Source of the DNA: Bacillota bacterium
Lineage (GTDB): Bacteria > Bacillota > Clostridia > Lachnospirales > Lachnospiraceae
Assembly (NCBI GenBank): GCA_023663285.1
Contig: JAMPHT010000018.1
Span: 1 to 47,922, forward strand
Reading direction: 5' to 3'
DNA: 47,922 nucleotides
Shown here in pieces: positions 15,934-23,138 of this stretch. The translations under genes and the position numbers were made by a program. The notes under the pieces were generated by a model, which had not been told where the DNA came from, ran no database searches, and was given only the letters and a program-made list of their open reading frames with translations. The stretch's first letter is position 1; each line of letters starts with the position of its first letter.

Positions 15934-16317
15934 GTGAAGCCGGTGATAGTACAGGGAACCATATTAAAATGCGGATTCGGCAATGCGCCCACGCCGATCA
16001 TGGTGCTGCCGGACAAAAAGGTGAACGCCATGCTGCCTGTGGCGGTGAAGTCCGACCATATCCCTTTTTTGAATATACTGCCCTTCGGTATGTGCTCCAA
16101 CCCGGCAAATCCCATGGTTGCCGCCGCTACTGCCGCAGCCTTCGGGGTGCTGACGCCCATGCCCTGCATCCCCTGCACCCTGCAGGACTGGACAGGCGCT
16201 TGCAATAAGGTGAAGGTGCATGGAAAAGAGGCTATCAATATGGATTCAAAGCTAAGCTGCCTCTACGGAGGAAGCATACAGGCTGCAGTACCTGTGCAGC
16301 CCAGGGTCTTGCTGTAA
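15934..16317 (+). CDS. PAAR-like spike tip protein (DUF4280)
   Basis: Protein of 127 residues beginning at GTG 15934 with AGGAGGG upstream. The sequence VQGTILKCGFGNAPTPIMVL, PFGMCSNPANPMVAAATAAA and GVLTPMPCIPC is the DUF4280 pattern, a PAAR-like fold of cone-shaped proteins that sharpen contractile spikes and carry effectors. Several Cys residues (CGF, MCS, PCIPC, SCLYG) could coordinate a metal at the tip. It lies apart from the hub and spike genes, which is a permuted order. Confidence 0.85.
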   Translation: MKPVIVQGTILKCGFGNAPTPIMVLPDKKVNAMLPVAVKSDHIPFLNILPFGMCSNPANPMVAAATAAAFGVLTPMPCIPCTLQDWTGACNKVKVHGKEAINMDSKLSCLYGGSIQAAVPVQPRVLL

Positions 16318-16468
16318 GATTTTACACATTTCCAGTCATGCCGGCACAAAGAGGTGTGTTATACACCCTCTTTGAGGTGGGCTATGCCCCCTCTTGGGCA
16401 CAAACAAATACCACGGAGTCTGATGACTCCGGAAAGAATGCTATTCAAAGATGGCGGAAAGGAGAAAT
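16318..16468. other. Hairpin-rich leader ahead of the sheath gene
   Basis: The 150-base gap holds at least two inverted repeats. CAAAGAGG at 16347-16354 pairs with CCTCTTTG at 16367-16374, and CGGAGT at 16414-16419 pairs with ACTCCG at 16426-16431. A GTGGGC...GGGCAC pair lies between them. No -35/-10 pair is convincing. It is the largest gap inside the cluster and sits before the most highly needed protein, so a role in RNA stability or translation level is plausible. Confidence 0.5.
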
Positions 16469-18241
16469 ATGGCAGAATATTTATCACCCGGCGTATATGT
16501 GGAGGAATTTGATTCCGGAATCAAGGCGATGGAGGGCGTGGGCACCAGCACCGCAGGCTTTGTGGGGATGGCCCGGAAGGGTCCTGTGAAGGGGCTTCCT
16601 GTGCTGATCACCAGTATGGCGGATTATCAGAGGCGTTTTGGCGGGTATCTCTCGGAACGAATCTATGGGGAGCAGCGGTTCCTGCCCTATGCGGTGGAAC
16701 AGTTTTTCAATAACGGCGGCTCTACCTGTTATGTGATGCGGGTCTGTCAGGAAAATGACGGAAGTAATGAGACAAAGGACGGCGCAGTGGCGGCCGGGGG
16801 AGCGCTGAAGGCGGGGGAGAGCAGTATCCTCACCTTGACGGCGGCCAGCCCCGGCGACTGGGGAAATGAGATCCGGGCGCAGCTGACCCCGGCGCTGAAA
16901 AACAGGATCAAGATAGAGAGCTGGCCGGAGGGAGAGGGAAAGGCATACGGGATAAAGTCGTCTGCAGGCTATGCGGCGGGCGATCTCGTGTGTATCCAGT
17001 ATACGGAGGAGGAAAAAAAGAGCTTTTACAGCGTGGTGGAAAAAGTGGAGGAAGAGAGCGTCACTCTGAAGTGGCAGGGGACGCCCCCTGCCCAGGCGGA
17101 CACGGAGGCTTTTCTGTATCTCCTTGAGTGGGGTATGTCGGTGTGGGACAGCACCGCCGCGGAGCAGTATGAGAGCGTGTCCTTTAACCCGGAGCGCAGC
17201 AGCTATGTGGAGCATATGCTGAAGAGGTCCCAGCTTGTCACCGCCGCGGCGGATATGGAGGGCCTGACGCAGGAAGTGCTGACGGGGCTGCTGCAGACGG
17301 ATGGAAAGAGCGGCGAAGAAATTTCCCTGGAGGTGAGCTTAGAGGGCGGAAGCGACGGCGTCATAAAGCCGGACGCCATCGACCCGGCCCTGTACATAGG
17401 AAAGGACGGATCGCCGGACGTAAGGACGGGCCTGATGGCGTTCAAGACCCTTTCGGATGTGAGCATCATGGCAGTCCCCGGCATTACGGACGTATCTGTG
17501 CAGAGCGCTCTGGTCAGCCACTGCGAGGGACTGGCCAGCCGTTTTGCCATTCTGGATATGCCCTTTGACAAAAAGGAGGTGTCCGAGCTTCAGGCATTTA
17601 AGGAAAACGTGGATTCCGGCTACGCCGCAATGTATCATCCCTGGCTCCAGTGCTATGACCCCCTGGCAAACCGCAAGGTGTTTCTGCCGCCCTCAGGGGC
17701 CATGGCAGGCATCTATGCCCGCACGGATAATTCCAGAGGCGTGCATAAGGCCCCTGCAAACGAAGTGGTGCGAAGCTGTACGGAGCTTTCCGTCAAGTAC
17801 AATGAGGCGGAGCAGGGAAAGCTGAATCCCAGGGGGATCAATCTGATAAGAGCCATTCCCGGACAGGGGATCAGAGTGTGGGGCGCAAGGACCTGCTCCA
17901 GCGACGGCAACTGGAAGTATGTCAATGTGAGAAGGCTGTTTATTTTTCTGGAGGAATCCATCAGGGCCAACACCAGCTGGGCGGTATTCGAGCCAAACGA
18001 CGAAACGCTCTGGTCCAGGGTGGAGGGGACCATCCGGGTCTTTCTGACCACACAGTGGCGCAACGGCGCTCTGGCAGGCTCCACGGCGGACGAGGCGTTT
18101 TACATCAATATCGGAAAGAGCACCATGACGGAGGATGACATTCTGAACGGCAGACTGATTTGCGTCATAGGCGTGGCTCCGGTAAGACCTGCGGAATTCG
18201 TTATCTTCCGCATCACCCAGAAAATGGAAAGCGCACAGTGA
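16469..18241 (+). CDS. Contractile tail sheath protein
   Basis: Protein of 590 residues. The start MAEYLSPGVYVEEFDSGIKA is the conserved sheath N-terminus that handshakes with the neighbouring ring. The C-terminal conserved block includes RAIPGQGIRVWGARTCSSDG, WKYVNVRRLFIFLEESI, FLTTQWRNGALAGS and a final INIGKSTMTEDDI strand. The sheath contracts to drive the inner tube outward. The middle (about residues 85-280) is a variable surface insertion. ATG 16469 follows GGAG closely; ATG 16451 is an alternative. Only one sheath gene is seen here, whereas Afp has three. Confidence 0.95.
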   Translation: MAEYLSPGVYVEEFDSGIKAMEGVGTSTAGFVGMARKGPVKGLPVLITSMADYQRRFGGYLSERIYGEQRFLPYAVEQFFNNGGSTCYVMRVCQENDGSNETKDGAVAAGGALKAGESSILTLTAASPGDWGNEIRAQLTPALKNRIKIESWPEGEGKAYGIKSSAGYAAGDLVCIQYTEEEKKSFYSVVEKVEEESVTLKWQGTPPAQADTEAFLYLLEWGMSVWDSTAAEQYESVSFNPERSSYVEHMLKRSQLVTAAADMEGLTQEVLTGLLQTDGKSGEEISLEVSLEGGSDGVIKPDAIDPALYIGKDGSPDVRTGLMAFKTLSDVSIMAVPGITDVSVQSALVSHCEGLASRFAILDMPFDKKEVSELQAFKENVDSGYAAMYHPWLQCYDPLANRKVFLPPSGAMAGIYARTDNSRGVHKAPANEVVRSCTELSVKYNEAEQGKLNPRGINLIRAIPGQGIRVWGARTCSSDGNWKYVNVRRLFIFLEESIRANTSWAVFEPNDETLWSRVEGTIRVFLTTQWRNGALAGSTADEAFYINIGKSTMTEDDILNGRLICVIGVAPVRPAEFVIFRITQKMESAQ

Positions 18242-18254
18242 GGAGGAATGACAA

Positions 18255-18686
18255 ATGGCAATGGTATATCCTTTTAAAAAGTACAATTACGAAGTGACCA
18301 TCGACGGGCAGTCAGTGGGCGGCTTCTCAGAGGTGAGCGCGCCGGACATCAGCTCGGACCCCATTGAGTACAGGGAGGGGAATTTTACGGTGAATACGGT
18401 GGGAAAGCAGCCCGGCCTGGTCAAGTATGAGAATATTACCCTGAAATGGGGCATGACGGCTTCCATGGATCTGTATAACTGGATGAAGGAGGTGGAGGGC
18501 GGGACCATCAACCGCAAGACGGTGGTGATCAGCCTCCATGACGATACCCAGGCGGAAATTGCAAAGTGGACCGTGATCTCCGCCTGGCCCACCAAGTATA
18601 CCGCAACCGATTTCAACGCCACCAGCAACGAGGTGGCGGTGGAGACCCTGGTGCTTGCCCATGAGGGCGTGACCAGAGATAAGTGA
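18255..18686 (+). CDS. Inner tube protein (gp19/Afp1-like)
   Basis: Protein of 143 residues, length typical of T4 gp19/Afp1-like tube subunits. The sequence FKKYNYEVTIDGQSVGGFSE, VSAPDISSDPIEYREG, KYENITLKWGMT and LYNWMKEVEGGTINRKTVVI is the standard tube fold that stacks in hexamers. It lies 13 bases after the sheath with GAGGAGGAATG upstream, the canonical sheath-tube arrangement. Confidence 0.95.
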   Translation: MAMVYPFKKYNYEVTIDGQSVGGFSEVSAPDISSDPIEYREGNFTVNTVGKQPGLVKYENITLKWGMTASMDLYNWMKEVEGGTINRKTVVISLHDDTQAEIAKWTVISAWPTKYTATDFNATSNEVAVETLVLAHEGVTRDK

Positions 18687-18697
18687 GGATAGTGCAG

Positions 18698-19066
18698 ATG
18701 CTTATACAGACGGAATATGACTTTACGCTGCCCAAGGGGTTTGTAGGGCAGGAGGGAACCATCTGCCGAAAGGGAACCATGCGCCTGGCGACGGCGATGG
18801 ACGAGATCGAGGCCATGGGGGACGCCAGGGGCAAAAAAAGCCCGGATTACCTTTCGGTGCTGCTGCTCTCAAAGGTAGTGGTGAGGCTGGAGGGTGTGGA
18901 GGAGATAACGCCTCAGGTAATAGAGGGGCTGTTCACGGCGGATTTTTCCTTTCTGCAGAATATGTATGAGACGGTGAACGCTGCGGAGGACCCGGTGATA
19001 CGGGTGCAGTGTCCTCACTGCGGAAAGACCTTTACGGACGCCCTAAATTTTACTTCAGGGGAATGA
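18698..19066 (+). CDS. Tail assembly protein with C-terminal zinc ribbon
   Basis: Protein of 122 residues. The sequence IQTEYDFTLPKGFVG, GTMRLATAMDEIEAMGDARG and YLSVLLLSKVVVRLEGV resembles the small tail-assembly proteins placed after tube genes in contractile clusters. It ends with one CPHCGKTF knuckle, which is half of a zinc ribbon. Members probably act as chaperones and are not in the final particle; this role is by analogy. ATG 18698 was chosen; GTG 18683 overlaps the tube stop. Its own stop overlaps the next start as ATGA. Confidence 0.75.
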   Translation: MLIQTEYDFTLPKGFVGQEGTICRKGTMRLATAMDEIEAMGDARGKKSPDYLSVLLLSKVVVRLEGVEEITPQVIEGLFTADFSFLQNMYETVNAAEDPVIRVQCPHCGKTFTDALNFTSGE

Positions 19067-19239
19067 CGGTGACCAGCCGGGAGGAGCTGTTCCGACAGGT
19101 TTCCTTTATCGGATATTATTTTCACTGGCGGGAGGAAGAGATCTTAAAGCTGCCCCGGCCGGACAGACGCAGATACTGTGAGGAGATCAACCGGATCAAC
19201 AGGAAGCTGAACGGGGAGAAAAATATATTTGCGCCTTAA
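19063..19239 (+). CDS. Small DUF6760-like eCIS protein
   Basis: Protein of 58 residues: MTVTSREELFRQVSFIGYYF, then HWREEEILKLPRPDRRRYCE, then EINRINRKLN. The pattern of an aromatic HWxxEEIL core and an EIxxIN terminus is that of the small DUF6760 proteins found between tube genes in eCIS loci. Its start overlaps the previous stop (ATGA), suggesting coupled, equimolar translation with the zinc-ribbon protein. Its precise role is unknown. Confidence 0.7.
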   Translation: MTVTSREELFRQVSFIGYYFHWREEEILKLPRPDRRRYCEEINRINRKLNGEKNIFAP

Positions 19240-19252
19240 GAAAGGAGAACCT

Positions 19253-19681
19253 ATGGGACAGCTGTCATCACCCCTTACGGACCCATTGCCCGGCTACCGC
19301 TTTAACGTCTTTTTGAACAAGACGGTGATGGGGTTTCAGAAGGTCACGGGGATCAGCCGGGAGATCGAGACGGAGGTCTACCGTGAAGGAGGATTAAATA
19401 ACATGGTACACGTATTCCCCAAAGCCTGCGGAAGCGAGCGGGTGCTCCGTATGGAAAGGGGAGCCTACGGAGGCATGGGACACCCCTTTTGCGTGGTGGG
19501 GGAAAGGATAGACGGAAATTTGAGCCTGATGGTGCTGGACGGACAGGGCAAGCCGGTGAAAAAGTATCTTTTCATGGGGCTTTTAGTGAAGCGCTGGGAG
19601 GTGGGCGAGCTGAGCGCAGAGCAGAACGGTCTGCTGATAGACTGCTTCGAGGTCTGTTATGAGGACTTTGAGGTGCTGTGA
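19253..19681 (+). CDS. Second inner tube protein (Afp5-like initiator)
   Basis: Protein of 142 residues with the tube fold: PLPGYRFNVFLNKTVMGFQK, VTGISREIETEVYREGG, and a C-terminal LLVKRWEVGELSAEQNGLLI. It differs from the main tube protein and follows AAAGGAG. In Afp-type systems a distinct tube protein sits between the spike hub and the tube proper; that is the likely position here. Confidence 0.9.
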   Translation: MGQLSSPLTDPLPGYRFNVFLNKTVMGFQKVTGISREIETEVYREGGLNNMVHVFPKACGSERVLRMERGAYGGMGHPFCVVGERIDGNLSLMVLDGQGKPVKKYLFMGLLVKRWEVGELSAEQNGLLIDCFEVCYEDFEVL

Positions 19682-20123
19682 TGCGGTAGCCTTAAAGCGA
19701 CAGGAATCAGCCGGAGCGGTCAGCGTTCCTAAGGTACAGCACGGCGGGGCTGAAAAGGAGGCGGAAATATTGCAGGTACAGGATAAATTAAAGCCTCGGA
19801 TCATGCCTGTCTGCGGGGAGGGTGAAAGCCTGTGCCGGGAGTATGCCGGCCCCAGCAGCCATCCGGCCCGGAGGCAGGAGAAGGCGGATACGCGGGCGGA
19901 GCGGGAGAAGCTAAAAGAAGCCTTGCTCCCCTTCGTGCGGGAGACGGTGAAGAAGCAGCTGAAGGAGGAACGGGAATATTACCGTTCCCGTCCCTTACTG
20001 GCGGCCAGGCAGCTGGAAAGCGTTCTGGGACAGGGACAGCTTCTGACGGTACTGACAGGACAGGTCTGTGACCGGGTGGAGCGGCAGAGCAGGCTGGAAA
20101 AGCTTAGAAAGAGCAGGGTTTGA
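19659..20123 (+). CDS. Unrecognised eCIS-cluster protein
   Basis: Protein of 154 residues overlapping the second tube gene by 23 bases; GAGGT lies five bases before ATG 19659. The N-terminal third is low in motifs, with two adjacent Cys (RCCDAVAL). The C-terminal half is highly charged and probably helical (REKLKEALLPFVRETVKKQL onward). No family was recognised. Its position between the tube and the CIS_tube adaptor is conserved as a slot for small, poorly conserved proteins. It is too short to be a conventional tape-measure protein. The real start could be internal, for example ATG 19800. Confidence 0.5.
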   Translation: MRTLRCCDAVALKRQESAGAVSVPKVQHGGAEKEAEILQVQDKLKPRIMPVCGEGESLCREYAGPSSHPARRQEKADTRAEREKLKEALLPFVRETVKKQLKEEREYYRSRPLLAARQLESVLGQGQLLTVLTGQVCDRVERQSRLEKLRKSRV

Positions 20124-20127
20124 GCAG

Positions 20128-20778
20128 ATGGCGGTATATCAGAAGGCGTGTATCTGTCCGTTTCGGAACGGCAGGCCGGACCGGGGAAAGCGGTTTTATG
20201 TGCAGTTCAACCCCACGGAGCTGTCTGTGCAGGAGGCCATCGGCGCGGCGGACGTGGATGAGGAGGATCCGTCGGAGGAGCTGAAAAGACTGCTGCATGG
20301 CAGAAAGGTGGGCATTCAGAAGCCGTTGCGGTCATCCACGGAATGGAACAGGAGGAATCAGCTGACCCTCTCCGTCTCCCTCTTTTTCAATACGCTGGAG
20401 AGGCTGAATCAGGATTCCTATGAGGATGTGCGGAAGTATGTGGGGCAGCTCTACCCGTACACCAACAAAACCGCGGACAGAAGTAACCGTGTGGAGCAGA
20501 TCTATTTTTTCTGGGGCTCCATTGCGGTGGCGGGGCTTCTCACCGGTATGAACGTCCGCTATACCATGTTTGCACCGGACGGAAAGCCCGTCAGGGCACA
20601 GGTGGATATCTCCATCAGAGGAGACTATGTGGGAGAGCAGTCCTATGCCTTGATACAGGGAGAGGCAGTGGGAAATGAGGCCCGGTTTGGCAGAAATGAA
20701 GTCAATACGCTGGTGGGGGAGGACGCGGATGGATGGAGAGGCAGATTTACGGGGACGGGAAACCCCAGGCTTGAGTAG
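20128..20778 (+). CDS. CIS_tube-domain baseplate adaptor (Afp7-like)
   Basis: Protein of 216 residues. GKRFYVQFNPTELSVQEAIG, RNQLTLSVSLFFNTLERLNQ and the DVRKYVGQLYPYTN region match the contractile injection system tube protein N-terminal domain. In Afp7/Pvc7 this domain links tube and hub, often with a C-terminal LysM; no LysM is seen here, so the protein is the short form. ATG 20128 begins five bases after the previous stop. A longer reading from 20068 is possible but lacks a good ribosome binding site. Confidence 0.85.
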   Translation: MAVYQKACICPFRNGRPDRGKRFYVQFNPTELSVQEAIGAADVDEEDPSEELKRLLHGRKVGIQKPLRSSTEWNRRNQLTLSVSLFFNTLERLNQDSYEDVRKYVGQLYPYTNKTADRSNRVEQIYFFWGSIAVAGLLTGMNVRYTMFAPDGKPVRAQVDISIRGDYVGEQSYALIQGEAVGNEARFGRNEVNTLVGEDADGWRGRFTGTGNPRLE

Positions 20779-20827
20779 GTGACCGTGAAAAAAAGCATCA
20801 GTTTCTTATAGAACAGGGGGGCGGCTC

Positions 20828-21916
20828 ATGGGCAGGATCAGCGGGAGCGCACTGGCGGATAAATACGGCGAATTTCTCTATCCTGAGGCAAAGGTCTTTG
20901 CCGCAGGGAAAGAAATTCCGGAGAGTGAAGCCCGCCGTCTGGAGAGCGTGGAGGTGAACGCCTCCGTTGGGCGGGAGCCGGACATGGCAGTGCTGGTATA
21001 CCGGGTGGATAAGCTTCCCGCAAAAAGCCAGGCGGATATGGAGGGGTATCTGGAGGTGGGGCAGAAGATGGAGGTCAGGGCGGGCTACGACGGACAGGTC
21101 AGCCGGATCTTTCTGGGCTATCTCCATCAGATAGAGGTGTGCGACCTCATGCAGGGCTTTCTGGAGTACACGCTCATATGCCTGGACGTGAAAGGGCTGA
21201 TGAAAAAAAACAGCGTATTTCAGGCGTCGGGCGCTAAAAAGCTGCAGCAGCTGCGGGACGACATTTTTGCGGAAAGGGCGTACCAGTTCCTGGTGGAGAA
21301 AAGGAGCGTTTCCGGACTGCCTGAGAATCTGAACCGGGATTGTACGGTCAGGGGAGCCACTCATTACGAATGGCTGTGCGATTTGGCGGAATATCTGGAT
21401 TATGAGTTTTTCTGCGGCACGGGAGAGCTGGTATTCAAAAAGGCGGGGGAAGGAAACGGAGAGCTGGTGGAGCTGGACCCGGAGTATGGGCTCCAGGCAG
21501 TGCAGAGGGTGGTTTCCATGACGGGGCAGACAGGCGGTATATCGGTGGAAGGCTATAACCGGAAGGATGAAAAGATCACGGGGACCGCTCAGTGGCAGGG
21601 CAGCGGAGGCATTTTTGCCGGGAAGCTGGGGCAGGCGCTGAAGAGCTTTTCCCTGAAAATATGGGATATGGAGACGGAGACGGGAGAGCAGGCTTCCGCC
21701 CTGGCCAAGGCGGCGATGAGCAGGGCGAGGGCCGGATGCTCCCGGCTGGAGGCGGTCACCATAGGGGTTCCTGAGCTGCTGCCCGGCAGCAGGGCGAAAA
21801 TCACAAATGAGAACGCGGCCTGTCTCGCAGGGACCATATATGTGGAGGAGGTCTGCCACCGGTTGGATTGGCAGGGGTACAGGACGGTGATCAGCGGTCC
21901 TGCGGCGGTCCATTGA
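20828..21916 (+). CDS. Baseplate hub protein, gp27/gpD-like (Afp8 N-terminal half)
   Basis: Protein of 362 residues. The sequence has the layout of phage late control protein D and the gp27 part of VgrG: two barrel-like domains with GYDGQVSRIFLGYLHQIEV, then QLRDDIFAE, LCDLAEYLDYEFFCGTGELV and LVELDPEYGLQAVQRVVSM. It forms the trimeric hub on which the spike sits. In Afp8/Pvc8 hub and spike are one polypeptide; here the spike is a separate gene 48 bases on. GGGGGGCGGCTC precedes the ATG. Confidence 0.88.
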   Translation: MGRISGSALADKYGEFLYPEAKVFAAGKEIPESEARRLESVEVNASVGREPDMAVLVYRVDKLPAKSQADMEGYLEVGQKMEVRAGYDGQVSRIFLGYLHQIEVCDLMQGFLEYTLICLDVKGLMKKNSVFQASGAKKLQQLRDDIFAERAYQFLVEKRSVSGLPENLNRDCTVRGATHYEWLCDLAEYLDYEFFCGTGELVFKKAGEGNGELVELDPEYGLQAVQRVVSMTGQTGGISVEGYNRKDEKITGTAQWQGSGGIFAGKLGQALKSFSLKIWDMETETGEQASALAKAAMSRARAGCSRLEAVTIGVPELLPGSRAKITNENAACLAGTIYVEEVCHRLDWQGYRTVISGPAAVH

Positions 21917-21964
21917 TTGATTTGTACAGGCATGACTGAAAGCGTGATGAAGAGGGGGCGGAGT

Positions 21965-22732
21965 ATGATTTCAGATTATCAGGGGATGCGGCCTACCTAT
22001 GACCTGTGGGGAACGGTCCTGGCGGCGGGAGACAATACCGCAAAGGGCAATGTACGGGTCCGGGTGAAGCTGATGCAGGATAACATGGATACCTTTGACA
22101 ACGTTCCTGTGATGACCTGCTACGGCGGCAGGGACTATGGGCTGTATTGCCTGCCGGAGGAGGGGGACACAGTGCGCCTGACCTTTCTGGGGGGAGATTT
22201 CCGGCATCCCGTGGTGACGGGCTGCCGCTTTCCGGAGAGCAGCGGCTTTGCGGAAAGCGCCTTTGAGGAAAAGAATCTGAATAAGGTATGGAAGTTTAAA
22301 AACGGGAGCCGGCTTGTCCTGTCCGGGGACAGGGGCGAGGAGAGGATAGAGGTCTCCGGGCCGGAAAAGATGGAGTGGGTGCTGGACGAGAAAGAACAAC
22401 AGACTGCTTTCGGAGACAGGGAGAAAAAGAACAGGCTGCTTCTGGATAAAAAGGCGGGAAAGGCCCTTGTCACATCCGAGAAGGTCATCCGGCTGGAATG
22501 TGGCGACAGCAGCCTGGAGCTGAAGGCGGACGGCACAGTGACCCTGCAGTGCAAACAGCTTACGCTGGAGGCAAAAAATATAAAGATAAAGGGAAAAACA
22601 AAGGTGCAGGTGGAGGGACAGGAGCTTGCTCTGCAGGGGACCTCCACCGCTTCCCTGTCCTGTAAGGGGCAGGTCAGGGTGGAGGGCAAGGGCGCGCTGA
22701 AGCTGTCAGGCGCCATGATACACCTGAACTAG
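21965..22732 (+). CDS. Spike protein with gp5/gpV OB-fold and beta-helix tail
   Basis: Protein of 255 residues; start ATG 21965 follows AGGGGGCGGAGT. The N-terminal about 100 residues form the gp5/gpV OB-fold: VLAAGDNTAKGNVRVRVKLM, then YCLPEEGDTVRLTFLGGDFR, then HPVVTGC. The C-terminal third is repetitive beta (ELKADGTVTLQCKQLTLEA, then KNIKIKGKTKVQVEGQEL), as in the triangular spike stem. The PAAR-like protein would cap it. It is free of a lysozyme domain. The separate hub and spike genes resemble the R-type phage arrangement more than Afp. Confidence 0.88.
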   Translation: MISDYQGMRPTYDLWGTVLAAGDNTAKGNVRVRVKLMQDNMDTFDNVPVMTCYGGRDYGLYCLPEEGDTVRLTFLGGDFRHPVVTGCRFPESSGFAESAFEEKNLNKVWKFKNGSRLVLSGDRGEERIEVSGPEKMEWVLDEKEQQTAFGDREKKNRLLLDKKAGKALVTSEKVIRLECGDSSLELKADGTVTLQCKQLTLEAKNIKIKGKTKVQVEGQELALQGTSTASLSCKGQVRVEGKGALKLSGAMIHLN

Positions 22733-22748
22733 ACAGGGAGGATATCAA

Positions 22749-23114
22749 ATGGAGACAGGATGGAAATTTCCCTTCTGTATTTCCGCAGATCACGGGATGG
22801 TAGAGATCAGCGGGATGAAAGAAAATATCAGAGAGTCTGTGGAGATCATACTGCGGACGGAGCCGGGGGAGCGGCTGCTGCATCCGGCCTTTGGAGCCAG
22901 GCTGCACCAGTTCCTGTTTGAGAGTATGGACAGCCAGACGGAAGAAATGATCCGGCGGGAGGTGCGGCAGTCCCTGTGCAGGTGGGAGGAGCGGATACAG
23001 GATATCGAGGTGGAGACGGACATGGGGCAGACCAGGCAGGGGGAACTGCGGGTGACTGTGAAATATCGCATCATCGGCCTGGATGACAGGGACCAGGTGG
23101 AAATCAGCATCTGA
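22749..23114 (+). CDS. gp25-like baseplate protein (Afp9)
   Basis: Protein of 121 residues. The EPGERLLHPAFGARLHQFLF block and the following DSQTEEMIRREVRQSL and RIQDIEVE segments are the GPW/gp25 signature; gp25 nucleates the sheath at the baseplate. GGGAGG precedes the ATG and the gene follows the spike by 16 bases. Confidence 0.92.
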   Translation: METGWKFPFCISADHGMVEISGMKENIRESVEIILRTEPGERLLHPAFGARLHQFLFESMDSQTEEMIRREVRQSLCRWEERIQDIEVETDMGQTRQGELRVTVKYRIIGLDDRDQVEISI

Positions 23115-23138
23115 AAAAGGGCGGATGCAGGAAGGCAG

